Shown one piece after another: positions 9,416 to 17,535 of a stretch of DNA of 64,000 bases (the first letter of the stretch is position 1; each line of letters opens with the position of its first letter). The translations under genes were made by a program, and so were the position numbers. This DNA is from Granulicella sapmiensis. Lineage in GTDB: Bacteria > Acidobacteriota > Terriglobia > Terriglobales > Acidobacteriaceae. Where the stretch lies: assembly GCA_026225395.1 (NCBI GenBank), contig JAMFSR010000037.1, forward strand, positions 173,052-237,051, written 5' to 3'. Below the pieces are notes generated by a model. It ran no database searches. It had not been told where the DNA came from and saw nothing but the letters and a program-made list of their open reading frames with translations.

Positions 9416-9643
9416 TTATTCGTGATCGGTGCTGATTATGTTTTCTAGCTCTGCTTTCTTCCGGTTGAAAGCAGTCTCTTTCGAGACATCGCGCAACATA
9501 CTGAGAGATGACGAGAGGGCCTCGAAAAACTCAGCTTGATCTTCTGCCTCAAAGCGGGCGGCGAAGTGAACAAGCATGGCCGAAATGCGGAAGACATCGA
9601 GTGGCAAATCGGATTGGGTGACGTGCTGTGCCTTAATCGACAC
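9416..9643 (-). CDS. Small hypothetical protein
   Basis: 75 residues from GTG 9643 with GAGGAG 8-9 nt upstream, so the gene is probably real. Predicted all-helical: SDLPLDVFRISAMLVHFAAR, then AEDQAEFFEALSSSLSMLRD, then a charged tail. No membrane segment or cysteine. Convergent with tag, whose stop lies 11 nt away. No family recognised. Confidence 0.6.
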   Translation of the reverse strand: MSIKAQHVTQSDLPLDVFRISAMLVHFAARFEAEDQAEFFEALSSSLSMLRDVSKETAFNRKKAELENIISTDHE

Positions 9644-9930
9644 GAAATAAACTCCTCACACGTACGAGATATTCGTCTTGCGTGAATGTAGTCCTTATGA
9701 CGTCACGGCCCCCTCTAACGTTGCGCGATTAAGCCGCGCAACACACCGATTCTCGACGCGCAAATTGCATGCAAAATGCTGCATGCGCGACGTAAGATCA
9801 TCGCGAGAGTCTTTGGTAACCATCCCCGATTCCCGCCGATACTTCCTATGAGTTACCACGCAAGCGATGGAGAACACCCTCACAAAATACTGTGTCATCT
9901 AAGCCCCGGGATCTATCACCGAGAAGTTCT

Positions 9931-10494
9931 TTATCGTGAAAGTGGGCCGGTAAGAAAGAGGTCGATCGCGACGTCTTTGTCCGCCTTCCAGAATAAAAAG
10001 CTTGGATCCTTCAATCCCCATTGGATATAGGGAACCACAAAATGGGCTTTGGCCGATGCGCTCGTGCCCTCAAGATGCACAAGCATCGGCAGAGTGATTT
10101 CGTGAGGTGTACCCAGCAGTGTGAAGATCCCTGTTACCTGAAGGTTGGAGTCGCCCGATGGAGCGAATGCACCGGTATAACTCTTCGGCTCAAAAGAAAC
10201 AGTGGCTCTCTGTTCGGCCTTAAGGATGTCCTTGGTCATCTTCTTGTCGCGACTGTCGTTGCCGGTCTTGCCGCTGCCGGCCAGCACGACTACCGACCCC
10301 GAGATCTTTGCAGTGCTGCGATCAAACTCAATCGATCCGGACTGGATACGAAAGGTGCCGTTGACGATCTCATGCGTTGTCCTGAGCGTCATCTTAACCT
10401 CGCTGGCATCGGGATTCACCACGAACGTCTGATGCTGGGCAAAGACGGCTGGAGCGAGGAGGATAGCAAGACCAAAAGCGGCGAAAGATTTCAT
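9931..10494 (-). CDS. YceI-like periplasmic lipid-binding protein
   Basis: 187 residues. A signal peptide (MKSFAAFGLAILLAPAVFAQ) is followed by a YceI-type beta-barrel: TFVVNPDASEVKMTLRTTHE, SGSIEFDRSTAKISGSVVV, DKKMTKDILKAEQRATVSFE, VTGIFTLLGTPHEITLPM. YceI proteins bind long polyisoprenoid or amide lipids in the periplasm. ATG 10494 has AGGAG 8 nt upstream. It lies 45 bp from the flavoprotein reductase in the same direction, so co-transcription is possible. Confidence 0.9.
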   Translation of the reverse strand: MKSFAAFGLAILLAPAVFAQHQTFVVNPDASEVKMTLRTTHEIVNGTFRIQSGSIEFDRSTAKISGSVVVLAGSGKTGNDSRDKKMTKDILKAEQRATVSFEPKSYTGAFAPSGDSNLQVTGIFTLLGTPHEITLPMLVHLEGTSASAKAHFVVPYIQWGLKDPSFLFWKADKDVAIDLFLTGPLSR

Positions 10495-10539
10495 GGCATC
10501 ACTCCTATGGCCTATTGCCTGCGAGGGTGTAGGTGGAAC

Positions 10540-11703
10540 TCAGTGAGCCAATGCATCCGGCGCAACAACACCTTGCTGTGCGACTCGTGTCAGCTTTGCC
10601 GTTACTCGCATGACGCCCGGCCAGACTCTCAGGCAAAAAGGCAGCACAGCGCGTGCGAAGGAGTTATTCAAGCCGCCCGCAGCGAACTCGGCCAGGCGCA
10701 TCTGTGCCAGCAGTGCGGACCGCATCCTGGCCTGGAAGATCGGAGCCGGTTCGCCCGCAAGATAGGCAGCGACGGCACAGCGCGCAGTATGCAGCGCGAT
10801 GGAAATACCATCACCGGTAAACGATGGGATAACGGCCGCCTGGTCGCCGATGCAATAGAGCCCGTCCTCCGTTGTGCGGCGGAGGAACCCATACGGGATA
10901 TGGGTAATGGCGATCGGCTTGGCCAGCAAAGGCTCCGCGCCGGCAAGTCTCATCGCGAGGTGCGGGCAGTCCCGCTGCATTTTCTCTAAAAAGCTCACCC
11001 AGCGATCACCTCCGCTGGGCAGATGCTTGTGTTGAACGACACAGCAAAGGTTTGCTATCCCGTCTTCAACCGGCTGAATACCGCCATAGCCTCCGGGATA
11101 AAGCATCAGCTCAGAAGCACGCGACAATTCAGCCGTCTGCCCCGGCGACAGTTTGAAATACATCTTGAAAGCTACCCATCGCTGCGGATCTGCCGGCCGG
11201 CTATGCCCACGCAGATCGTGCTTGCCCGTGGCGAGAAACACCGTGGATGCTTCGCGAGTGGTGCCGTCGTCGAGCGTTGCTTGCCAAACGTCACTCACTC
11301 GCTGTAGCCCTTGCACGCTACGTCCGCGCTCTACCTTAACTCCTGTGGCCACTGCCTCGGCAAGCAGCGCCGTATCAAGCGCCTTGCGCGTAAGCGAGGC
11401 TGCAGGGAAAGGCAGCGGAGCTTCCGCAGCCCGCCGCGCAGCCGCAAGGCGAACATGATCGATAGGCGCGGCGCCAAGCGAGGCCACGTCGATGCCGAGA
11501 GCATGCAGGTCCTCAAGCGCCTCACCACTCAGGAACTCTCCGCAAACCTTATGCCGCGGCGTGGGTTCGCGTTCGATGAGAGTAACGCGATGTCCTTTGC
11601 GAGCCAGCGCAATCGAAGCAGCACACCCCGCTACACCACCACCGAGGATGAGAACTTCGTCGTGCAAATCAGTCCGGTGCTGAGTCAGTTGAATGGGAGC
11701 CAT
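10540..11703 (-). CDS. FAD-dependent oxidoreductase of the geranylgeranyl reductase type
   Basis: 387 residues from ATG 11703 after AAAGGAAG; a GTG 31 codons upstream is less likely. It has the FAD dinucleotide site EVLILGGGVAGCAASIALAR with an acidic residue ending strand 2 (LIERE), the reductase motif HKVCGEFLSGEALEDL, and a second FAD motif, YCIGDQAAVIPSFTGDGIS. These fit the geranylgeranyl reductase/halogenase-like flavoprotein group. The substrate is unknown; reduction of isoprenoid or polyketide double bonds is plausible. No obvious biosynthetic cluster is nearby. Confidence 0.85.
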   Translation of the reverse strand: MAPIQLTQHRTDLHDEVLILGGGVAGCAASIALARKGHRVTLIEREPTPRHKVCGEFLSGEALEDLHALGIDVASLGAAPIDHVRLAAARRAAEAPLPFPAASLTRKALDTALLAEAVATGVKVERGRSVQGLQRVSDVWQATLDDGTTREASTVFLATGKHDLRGHSRPADPQRWVAFKMYFKLSPGQTAELSRASELMLYPGGYGGIQPVEDGIANLCCVVQHKHLPSGGDRWVSFLEKMQRDCPHLAMRLAGAEPLLAKPIAITHIPYGFLRRTTEDGLYCIGDQAAVIPSFTGDGISIALHTARCAVAAYLAGEPAPIFQARMRSALLAQMRLAEFAAGGLNNSFARAVLPFCLRVWPGVMRVTAKLTRVAQQGVVAPDALAH

Positions 11704-11870
11704 GCTTCCTTTACGTTCTACTGAAATTCTATCGCTCACGACGAGCACTCCATGACGACGCTGTAATTCAAGCGTGACGCCGTTCGTGGGATCCACACAA
11801 TCCGCGCAAGCGTTTGACGCGGCATAGTTGAGAAGAAGGCCACCGCATCAGCAACGTGGCGTATCCGTGC

Positions 11871-12506
11871 TCAGCCACGATGAGTCGTAAGCTCGTGCCA
11901 GTTAAGCCCAAGCTCCACAATCAGCAGCGAAGCCAGCGTGAACGCGATCACGCCCACCGCGGCCAGGCTGTCACCAAGATGGCTCCAGTAGCGCGGCGAG
12001 AGATTCAGCACCCTGCTGGAGACGAACGTAAACGTCACCGCATAAGAGCGGATCATCCATTGGCGGTGTTGAACGATCTGCCGGTTGCGCGCCAGTATCA
12101 CTGCGGCCGTCGTGCAGATCATCCACGCGGCGGCCTGCATCGAAGTCCCCGGCAATCCCGGCCGTCCGCGGGCCAGCGCGATCCCCGTGAAGGAACCCAC
12201 AAAAACGGACACGACGTAGATGCGCCCAAGCACACGATGCAACTGCAGATGACGCTGCCGAATCCGTGACGAGAAGTTAATCGGCCCAATGAGTAACGCC
12301 AGCGTCCCGCAGATCGTATGCGGTATCAGCAGATGACGGTCGGCGATCACCTGCAGCCGGTACGCGTGGTACATCGGATAGTCCGTGACGAGCATCACTT
12401 CCGACGTAATGAAGACGAAGAGTGCAGTCAGTCCGAGAAGAATCCAGAGAATGGTCTTGAACCTGGAACGTGCAATATGAGGTTTGGGCAGCGCGGTCGT
12501 CGCCAT
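11871..12506 (-). CDS. DUF2306 multi-pass membrane protein
   Basis: 211 residues from ATG 12506, preceded by GGGAGGATAGTC. Hydrophobic stretches give about six membrane segments. Conserved DUF2306 features are HAYRLQVIADRHLLIPHTICG, HRVLGRIYV and IVQHRQWMIRSYAVTF, with histidines on helix ends that suggest metal or haem binding. Function is not known for the family. Confidence 0.85.
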   Translation of the reverse strand: MATTALPKPHIARSRFKTILWILLGLTALFVFITSEVMLVTDYPMYHAYRLQVIADRHLLIPHTICGTLALLIGPINFSSRIRQRHLQLHRVLGRIYVVSVFVGSFTGIALARGRPGLPGTSMQAAAWMICTTAAVILARNRQIVQHRQWMIRSYAVTFTFVSSRVLNLSPRYWSHLGDSLAAVGVIAFTLASLLIVELGLNWHELTTHRG

Positions 12507-12633
12507 GACTATCCTCCCAGGTATACAGATGTGAGACGTGCTGCAACGTCGATAGGTTCGCGAGGCTTCATGTTTCTAAGCTTTCCACGAATCTTCAAGC
12601 CGCATATTACGTCTCTGTCATCTCGAACGGAAC

Positions 12634-13374
12634 TCACAACAGCTTCGAGTCCGCCGCATCCTTCAACCTCACCCCACTGGCCCCCAACGCCTTCGCTCCA
12701 CGCATCAATCCCACCACGCGCTCCGCCGCTTCCACATAACCCAACCCACCGTCTCTCACATTCGAAACACAATTTCTCTCCGCATCCATCCGTCCCACCC
12801 TCGGCTCCCATGTCACATACACCCCCAGCGAATCCGCCGCACTCAACCCCGGCCTCTCGCCAATCAGCATCACCACCACCTTCGCTCCGAGCAACTCCCC
12901 AATCTCATCTCCCACCGCCACGCGCCCCTGTGTGACCACACAAACCGGCCCCACAGTCCACCCATCCAGCCTCTCCCGCACCGCATCCATCAACCCCAGT
13001 GCATGCCTATCCACAGCCAGCGCCGATAGCCCATCCGCCACCACAAACACCACCTCCGCAGCTGGCAGGGAAGCAATCTCACACAACATCTCCCGCGACT
13101 CCACCGCCAGCCGCCGCCCCAGATCCGGCCGCCGCAGATACTCTGTCCGCCCCCCTGTCACCGCACTCCGCAGCACGACACTCTCAACCTCACGCTCTCG
13201 CACCCCCCGCACCAGCAGCGCCGCATCCATCGCCGCATGCACAGCATCCCGAGCCAACGCATGATCCATCTGAAACCGCAGCTGCTCTTGCGTAGAAACA
13301 GCCCCCGAACCCGCCCCGAGCGACAACCGCGCCGCCGTAATCTCTCGCAACGGCCTCTCGATCTTGCCGCTCAC
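12634..13374 (-). CDS. eutC: Ethanolamine ammonia-lyase small subunit
   Basis: 246 residues. GTG 13374 overlaps the eutB stop as GTGA, which implies translational coupling; the frame's longer opening to 13446 lies inside eutB. Motifs RLSLGAGSGAVSTQEQLRFQMDHALARDAV and VVADGLSALAVDRHA match EutC. With EutB it forms the adenosylcobalamin-dependent lyase that splits ethanolamine into acetaldehyde and ammonia. Confidence 0.94.
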   Translation of the reverse strand: MSGKIERPLREITAARLSLGAGSGAVSTQEQLRFQMDHALARDAVHAAMDAALLVRGVREREVESVVLRSAVTGGRTEYLRRPDLGRRLAVESREMLCEIASLPAAEVVFVVADGLSALAVDRHALGLMDAVRERLDGWTVGPVCVVTQGRVAVGDEIGELLGAKVVVMLIGERPGLSAADSLGVYVTWEPRVGRMDAERNCVSNVRDGGLGYVEAAERVVGLMRGAKALGASGVRLKDAADSKLL

Positions 13375-14777
13375 TCCGCACCACCCAGCAACATCCTCGG
13401 CTCCGCCACCGCTTTCAAACGCCCAAACCCATCCCCCGCCAGCCACGTCTCAAACTCCGGAGCCACCTTCAACCCCATCACCTTCCTCAAGTACAGCGCA
13501 TCCTGAAACGACGTGCTCTGATAATTCAGCATCACGTCATCCGCTCCCGGTACGCCCATAATGTAGTTCACCCCGGCCGCACCCAGCATCGTCAGCAACG
13601 CATCCATGTCGTCGCCATCGGCCTCCGCATGGTTCGTATAGCAGACGTCGCACCCCATCGGCAGCCCCAGCATCTTCCCGCAAAAATGGTCTTCAAGCCC
13701 CGCCCGCAGAATCTGCTTCCCGTCATACAGATACTCCGGCCCAATAAATCCCACCACGGTATTCACCAGCATCGGCTTGTATCTCCTCGCGACGGCATAC
13801 GCCCGTGCCTCCATCGTCTGCTGGTCCACCCCGAACGCCGCGCCCGCGCTCAAAGCACTCCCTTGCCCCGTCTCGAAATAAAACACATTCTCCCCACCCA
13901 CCTCCGCTCCAATCCCACCGCGCTTCAACTCCCTTGCCATCGCATCGGCCTCCGCAAGCAACTCGAGGGTCACACCAAACGAAGCATTCGCCTTCTCGCT
14001 CCCCGCAATCGACTGAAACACCAGATCCACCGGCGCCGCCGTCCTTCCGGACGTAGCCCGCATCGCCTCCATCTGCGTCGTCACATGCGCCAGCACACAA
14101 CTCTGCGTTGGAATCGCATACCGTACCCTCACCGCATCGATCATCCGCAACAACCCCGTCACCCGCTCCACGCTATCGCTCACTGGGTTGACCCCCACCA
14201 CCGCATCGCCCGACCCCAGCAACAACCCATCCAGCATGCTCGCCGCAATCCCCAGTGGATCATCCGTCGGATGGTTCGGCTGCAGCCTCGTCGCGAGCCG
14301 CCCCCGCAACCCCACCGTCGTCCGAAACCGCGTCACCACCTCAATCTTTCGTGCGACAGCAATTAGATCCTGCACCCGCATCAACTTCGAAACCGCGGCC
14401 ACCATCTCCGGCATCAACCCCGGAGCCAGCGCCGCCAGCCGCTCCCCCGTAGCCGCATCGGAAAGCAACCAGTCCCGGAACTCCCCCACCGTCAGCCCGC
14501 TCACCACCGCAAACGCCGCCTGCCCAGCCTCACTCGCCCACCCATCCACGATCAACCGCGAAACCGCATCTGCCTCATATGGCACCACCAGCTCTTCCGC
14601 AAAGCGACGCAGCGGAACTTCCGCCAGCGTCATCTGCGCCACCACCCGCATCTCCGCACTCGGCGCGGCCACACCCGCAAGCTCATCCCCGCTCCGCGCA
14701 GGCGTTGCCCAGGCCAGCAGCCGCTTCAAATCCTCAAACCGATGCGTCACGCCGCGGATCGTCAGGCTGTAGCCCAT
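13371..14777 (-). CDS. eutB: Ethanolamine ammonia-lyase large subunit
   Basis: 468 residues from ATG 14777 (MGYSLTIRGVTHRFEDLKRL); the frame is open to 14825, but that would nearly abut the divergent gene. Recognisable EutB blocks: DPLGIAASMLDGLLLGSGDAVVGVNPVSDS, FYFETGQGSALSAGA, MLVNTVVGFIGPEYLYDG, HFCGKMLGLPMGCDVCYTNHAEAD. It holds the catalytic barrel and cobalamin interface. No eutA, permease, aldehyde dehydrogenase or shell genes adjoin. Confidence 0.94.
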   Translation of the reverse strand: MGYSLTIRGVTHRFEDLKRLLAWATPARSGDELAGVAAPSAEMRVVAQMTLAEVPLRRFAEELVVPYEADAVSRLIVDGWASEAGQAAFAVVSGLTVGEFRDWLLSDAATGERLAALAPGLMPEMVAAVSKLMRVQDLIAVARKIEVVTRFRTTVGLRGRLATRLQPNHPTDDPLGIAASMLDGLLLGSGDAVVGVNPVSDSVERVTGLLRMIDAVRVRYAIPTQSCVLAHVTTQMEAMRATSGRTAAPVDLVFQSIAGSEKANASFGVTLELLAEADAMARELKRGGIGAEVGGENVFYFETGQGSALSAGAAFGVDQQTMEARAYAVARRYKPMLVNTVVGFIGPEYLYDGKQILRAGLEDHFCGKMLGLPMGCDVCYTNHAEADGDDMDALLTMLGAAGVNYIMGVPGADDVMLNYQSTSFQDALYLRKVMGLKVAPEFETWLAGDGFGRLKAVAEPRMLLGGAE

Positions 14778-14831
14778 AGCGCCGATTCTAGCCGTTCCCC
14801 TCGACCGGAAATGTCCTATACTCATCGTCTG

Positions 14832-15212
14832 ATGAAACTGTTTCTCCGCTATCTGGAGTTGATCCTGACCACCGTCGGTGTGGTCGTGGTCCTCGTGATC
14901 TTCGCCGTCTTTCGCAACTCATACCCTTGGAAAGCTGCTGCCGTATGCGCCGTCGCGGTCGCGGTCGTGCATGGCCTCATCTTCTACGGCGTGCGTTCCA
15001 GGCAGCGCAAAGCCCGCAACAACGAAGTTTTCTCCATTCGCGAAATGCTCGACGACATGGTCAACAACCGTCTGAACACGGTTCTCTATCCGCCCGAAGA
15101 GAACGATGATTGGCGGGTCCGTGCGCAGCTCGCTCTCTATGAGATCCAGGCCCGGCTCAACTTCATCGAGGCCGAAAACCTCAAACCGCGAAACTTCAAT
15201 CCACCCAAGTAA
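14832..15212 (+). CDS. Small membrane protein with cytoplasmic tail
   Basis: 126 residues from ATG 14832. Two hydrophobic segments at about residues 8-27 (LILTTVGVVVVLVIFAVF) and 33-52 are followed by a basic stretch, RSRQRKARNN, that fixes the tail inside. A soluble helical tail follows (REMLDDMVNNRLNTVLYPPE and a second helix). Divergent from eutB, with 54 bp between starts. No family recognised. Confidence 0.7.
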   Translation: MKLFLRYLELILTTVGVVVVLVIFAVFRNSYPWKAAAVCAVAVAVVHGLIFYGVRSRQRKARNNEVFSIREMLDDMVNNRLNTVLYPPEENDDWRVRAQLALYEIQARLNFIEAENLKPRNFNPPK

Positions 15213-15314
15213 TGATTGAGGAAGACGATTGGCGCATCTCAGCGCGGTAGATCGTAAAGTGGTATAGCGACGACCTAAGCCAACAAACGATAACCCGCTA
15301 GCCTGGAAGGATGC

Positions 15315-15755
15315 ATGATGAAGGCTCTGGAACCTGCACCGAAAACGTCAAAAGCTCAAATGGTTGGGCGCGTTCTGCTTGGACTCATGCTAATCAACGC
15401 CGGAGTGTCACACCTCACCTACGCGCGCCTACCCTTTCAGGCGCAAGTGCCACCATGGGTTCCGCTGAATCCCGACCTTGTCGTTCTACTCTCAGGTTGC
15501 GTGGAGATACTGCTCGGGCTTGCCCTCTTAGCCCTCTATCGACACAAGGCATATGTAGGAATCGTCGTCGCACTGTTCTTTATAGCGATCTTCCCCGGCA
15601 ACATCGCGCAATACACCGAACACCGCCCTGCATTCGGGCTCCAGACGGACACGGCTCGACTCGTGCGGCTTTTCTTTCAGCCTCTTCTGGTCGTCTGGGC
15701 GCTCTGGAGTACGGGCGCCTGGACAGCCCTTCGACAATCCTTCGGCAGAGAGTAG
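15315..15755 (+). CDS. DoxX-like four-helix membrane protein
   Basis: 146 residues, starting after GGAAGG. About four membrane helices: VGRVLLGLMLINAGVSHL, PDLVVLLSGCVEILLGLALL, YVGIVVALFFIAIFPGNIAQ and LVRLFFQPLLVVWALW. Layout and the GVSHL and NIAQY motifs fit DoxX-like proteins, whose members are linked to redox and thiol stress. It stands alone between unrelated genes. Confidence 0.75.
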   Translation: MMKALEPAPKTSKAQMVGRVLLGLMLINAGVSHLTYARLPFQAQVPPWVPLNPDLVVLLSGCVEILLGLALLALYRHKAYVGIVVALFFIAIFPGNIAQYTEHRPAFGLQTDTARLVRLFFQPLLVVWALWSTGAWTALRQSFGRE

Positions 15756-15854
15756 AAGTTGCCGGAAAGTAAAAGATTTGGAGGCAGGAACGGCGAGAAA
15801 GTAGAGCGGCAGGCGCAGCTCACTGACTATTATTGACTCTATTCAGAATTATTC

Positions 15855-15868
15855 TTGACCGCAGTCAA
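15855..15868. promoter_or_regulatory. Palindrome in the TetR-gene promoter, probable operator
   Basis: TTGAC-CGCA-GTCAA, a perfect 5-bp inverted repeat 21 nt before the ATG of the regulator gene. Its position suggests autoregulation. Confidence 0.5.
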
Positions 15869-15889
15869 ATTTAGGCACACAATTTGACC

Positions 15890-16573
15890 ATGTTCAAGAA
15901 TAACGTTCCAACCACAAAAGGGGAGCAAACCCGCTCCCACATCTTCGACTGCGCCCTCGACCTCTTTCGCGATAACGGCTTCGACCCCACCACCATGCAG
16001 GACATCGCCAACCGTGCCGAGGTCGCCAAGTCCGCCGCCTACTACTACTTCCCCAGCAAGGAAGCCATCATCCAGGCTTACTACGAGTCCCTGCAATCCC
16101 AGCAGGAGAGCCTCTGCGCCGCGGTCTTCGCTGAAACCAAAGATCTCAAAAAACGTCTCCACGCCACGCTGATCTCCAAGTTCGATCTCGTTCAGCACGA
16201 CCGCAAGCTTCTCGGCGTGGTCTTCCGGTATACCGGCGAGCCCACGCATCCTCTCTCCTGCCTCGGCAAGGGGACAGCCGAAATCCGCCGCCGCGCTACG
16301 GTCCTCTTCGCGCAAGCCCTTGAACTCGAGCGCCTTCCCCAGGATCTGCAGCAACTTCTTCCGCTCGCTCTCTGGTCACTGCAGATGGGCCTGCTCGTCA
16401 TGTTCCTTTATGACAGCTCACTCGGCCAGAAGCGCACCCGCCAGCTCGCCGCAGGCTCGCTCGACTTCACGCTCAAAATGATGACCCTCGCCAGGCTTCC
16501 CGTCCTCAAGCCCGTTCGCACCAAGGTGCTTTCGCTGCTTCGCGAAGCCGATCTCATCCCCGAACTCAACTAA
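15890..16573 (+). CDS. TetR-family transcriptional regulator
   Basis: 227 residues from ATG 15890. The N-terminal HTH is clear: RSHIFDCALDLFRDNGFDPT followed by TMQDIANRAEVAKSAAYYYF and PSKEAIIQAYY. The rest is the variable ligand-binding helical domain. It heads an apparent operon with a membrane protein and a methyltransferase-like protein 21 and 20 bp apart, which it probably regulates. Ligand unknown. Confidence 0.92.
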   Translation: MFKNNVPTTKGEQTRSHIFDCALDLFRDNGFDPTTMQDIANRAEVAKSAAYYYFPSKEAIIQAYYESLQSQQESLCAAVFAETKDLKKRLHATLISKFDLVQHDRKLLGVVFRYTGEPTHPLSCLGKGTAEIRRRATVLFAQALELERLPQDLQQLLPLALWSLQMGLLVMFLYDSSLGQKRTRQLAAGSLDFTLKMMTLARLPVLKPVRTKVLSLLREADLIPELN

Positions 16574-16594
16574 CTCGCATCGCCAGGAGGTTCC

Positions 16595-17515
16595 ATGAAC
16601 CCGCCCCTCGATCCAGCCGAAACCAAACCTCGCTTCGCCCCCGCACAAATCACCCTGGCGCTGCTGATCCTCGCCTTTGGGGTCTGCTCTATCCTTTACA
16701 AGTTTCTTTTCTCTCACGACCTCGGTCATACCTCAGCCACCTTCATCGGCATTCCCGCCTTGCTGGCGGTTCTCCTCGCCCTCGCGCCGAAGCCCCGCAG
16801 CGCCACTGGGGTCATCCTTCGCGGCATCACGATCGCGCTGCTCATCGTCGCTCCTCTCTTGGGCGAGGGCTACGTCTGCATCCTCATGGCCACTCCGTTG
16901 TTCCTCATCGTCGGTCTCATCATCGGCCTTATCGTCGACTACAGCCGCAAGAAGCGCGGCGTCACGGTGAGCTGCATGGTGCTCGTCCTTCTTCCTCTTT
17001 CGCTGGAAGGCATCATCCCTGCTCTCACCTACGACCGCCACCAGACCGTCGAAGCCACGCAGATCGTGAACGCCCCGCTATCGTCTGTAGCCTCTGCCCT
17101 CGCGCAAAGCCCGAACGTGGCCGCCACGCTGCCACGCTTTCTGCGCCTGGGTTTCCCACGCCCCCTCGCTGCCTTCGGATCGGGTCTCGCGCTCAACGAC
17201 ACGCGCACCATCCACTTCGCGGGCGCGGAAGGCGACCCTCCGGGCGACCTCGTCATGCGCATCACCGATCGTCGCCCCGGCTACGTTCGCTTCGCCACCA
17301 TCAGCGACAACACCAAGCTCACGCAGTGGCTCCGCTGGCAAAGTTCGGAAGTTCTCTACGCCCCGCTCGACGCCACCCACACCACCGTCACTTGGCGCAT
17401 CTCCTTCGACCGCCAACTCGACCCTTACTGGTACTTCACACCCTGGGAACGCTACTCCGTCCGCGAAGCCGCAAAGTACCTCATCGCCGCCAACGCCACG
17501 CCATCCGTCCGTTGA
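16595..17515 (+). CDS. Membrane protein with C-terminal SRPBCC-like soluble domain
   Basis: 306 residues after AGGAGGTTCC. Four or five membrane helices fill residues 15-150. The C-terminal part (about 155-300) begins QTVEATQIVNAPLSSVASAL, a pattern typical of polyketide-cyclase/SRPBCC ligand-binding folds, and ends ERYSVREAAKYLIAA. Second gene of the TetR operon. No named function. Confidence 0.75.
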   Translation: MNPPLDPAETKPRFAPAQITLALLILAFGVCSILYKFLFSHDLGHTSATFIGIPALLAVLLALAPKPRSATGVILRGITIALLIVAPLLGEGYVCILMATPLFLIVGLIIGLIVDYSRKKRGVTVSCMVLVLLPLSLEGIIPALTYDRHQTVEATQIVNAPLSSVASALAQSPNVAATLPRFLRLGFPRPLAAFGSGLALNDTRTIHFAGAEGDPPGDLVMRITDRRPGYVRFATISDNTKLTQWLRWQSSEVLYAPLDATHTTVTWRISFDRQLDPYWYFTPWERYSVREAAKYLIAANATPSVR

Positions 17516-17535
17516 TCTTGCCTGGAAGGGAAGCC

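Noticed and set aside
10021..10989. 322-codon plus-strand frame
   Set aside because: Antisense to the YceI-like and flavoprotein genes, and no recognisable domain.
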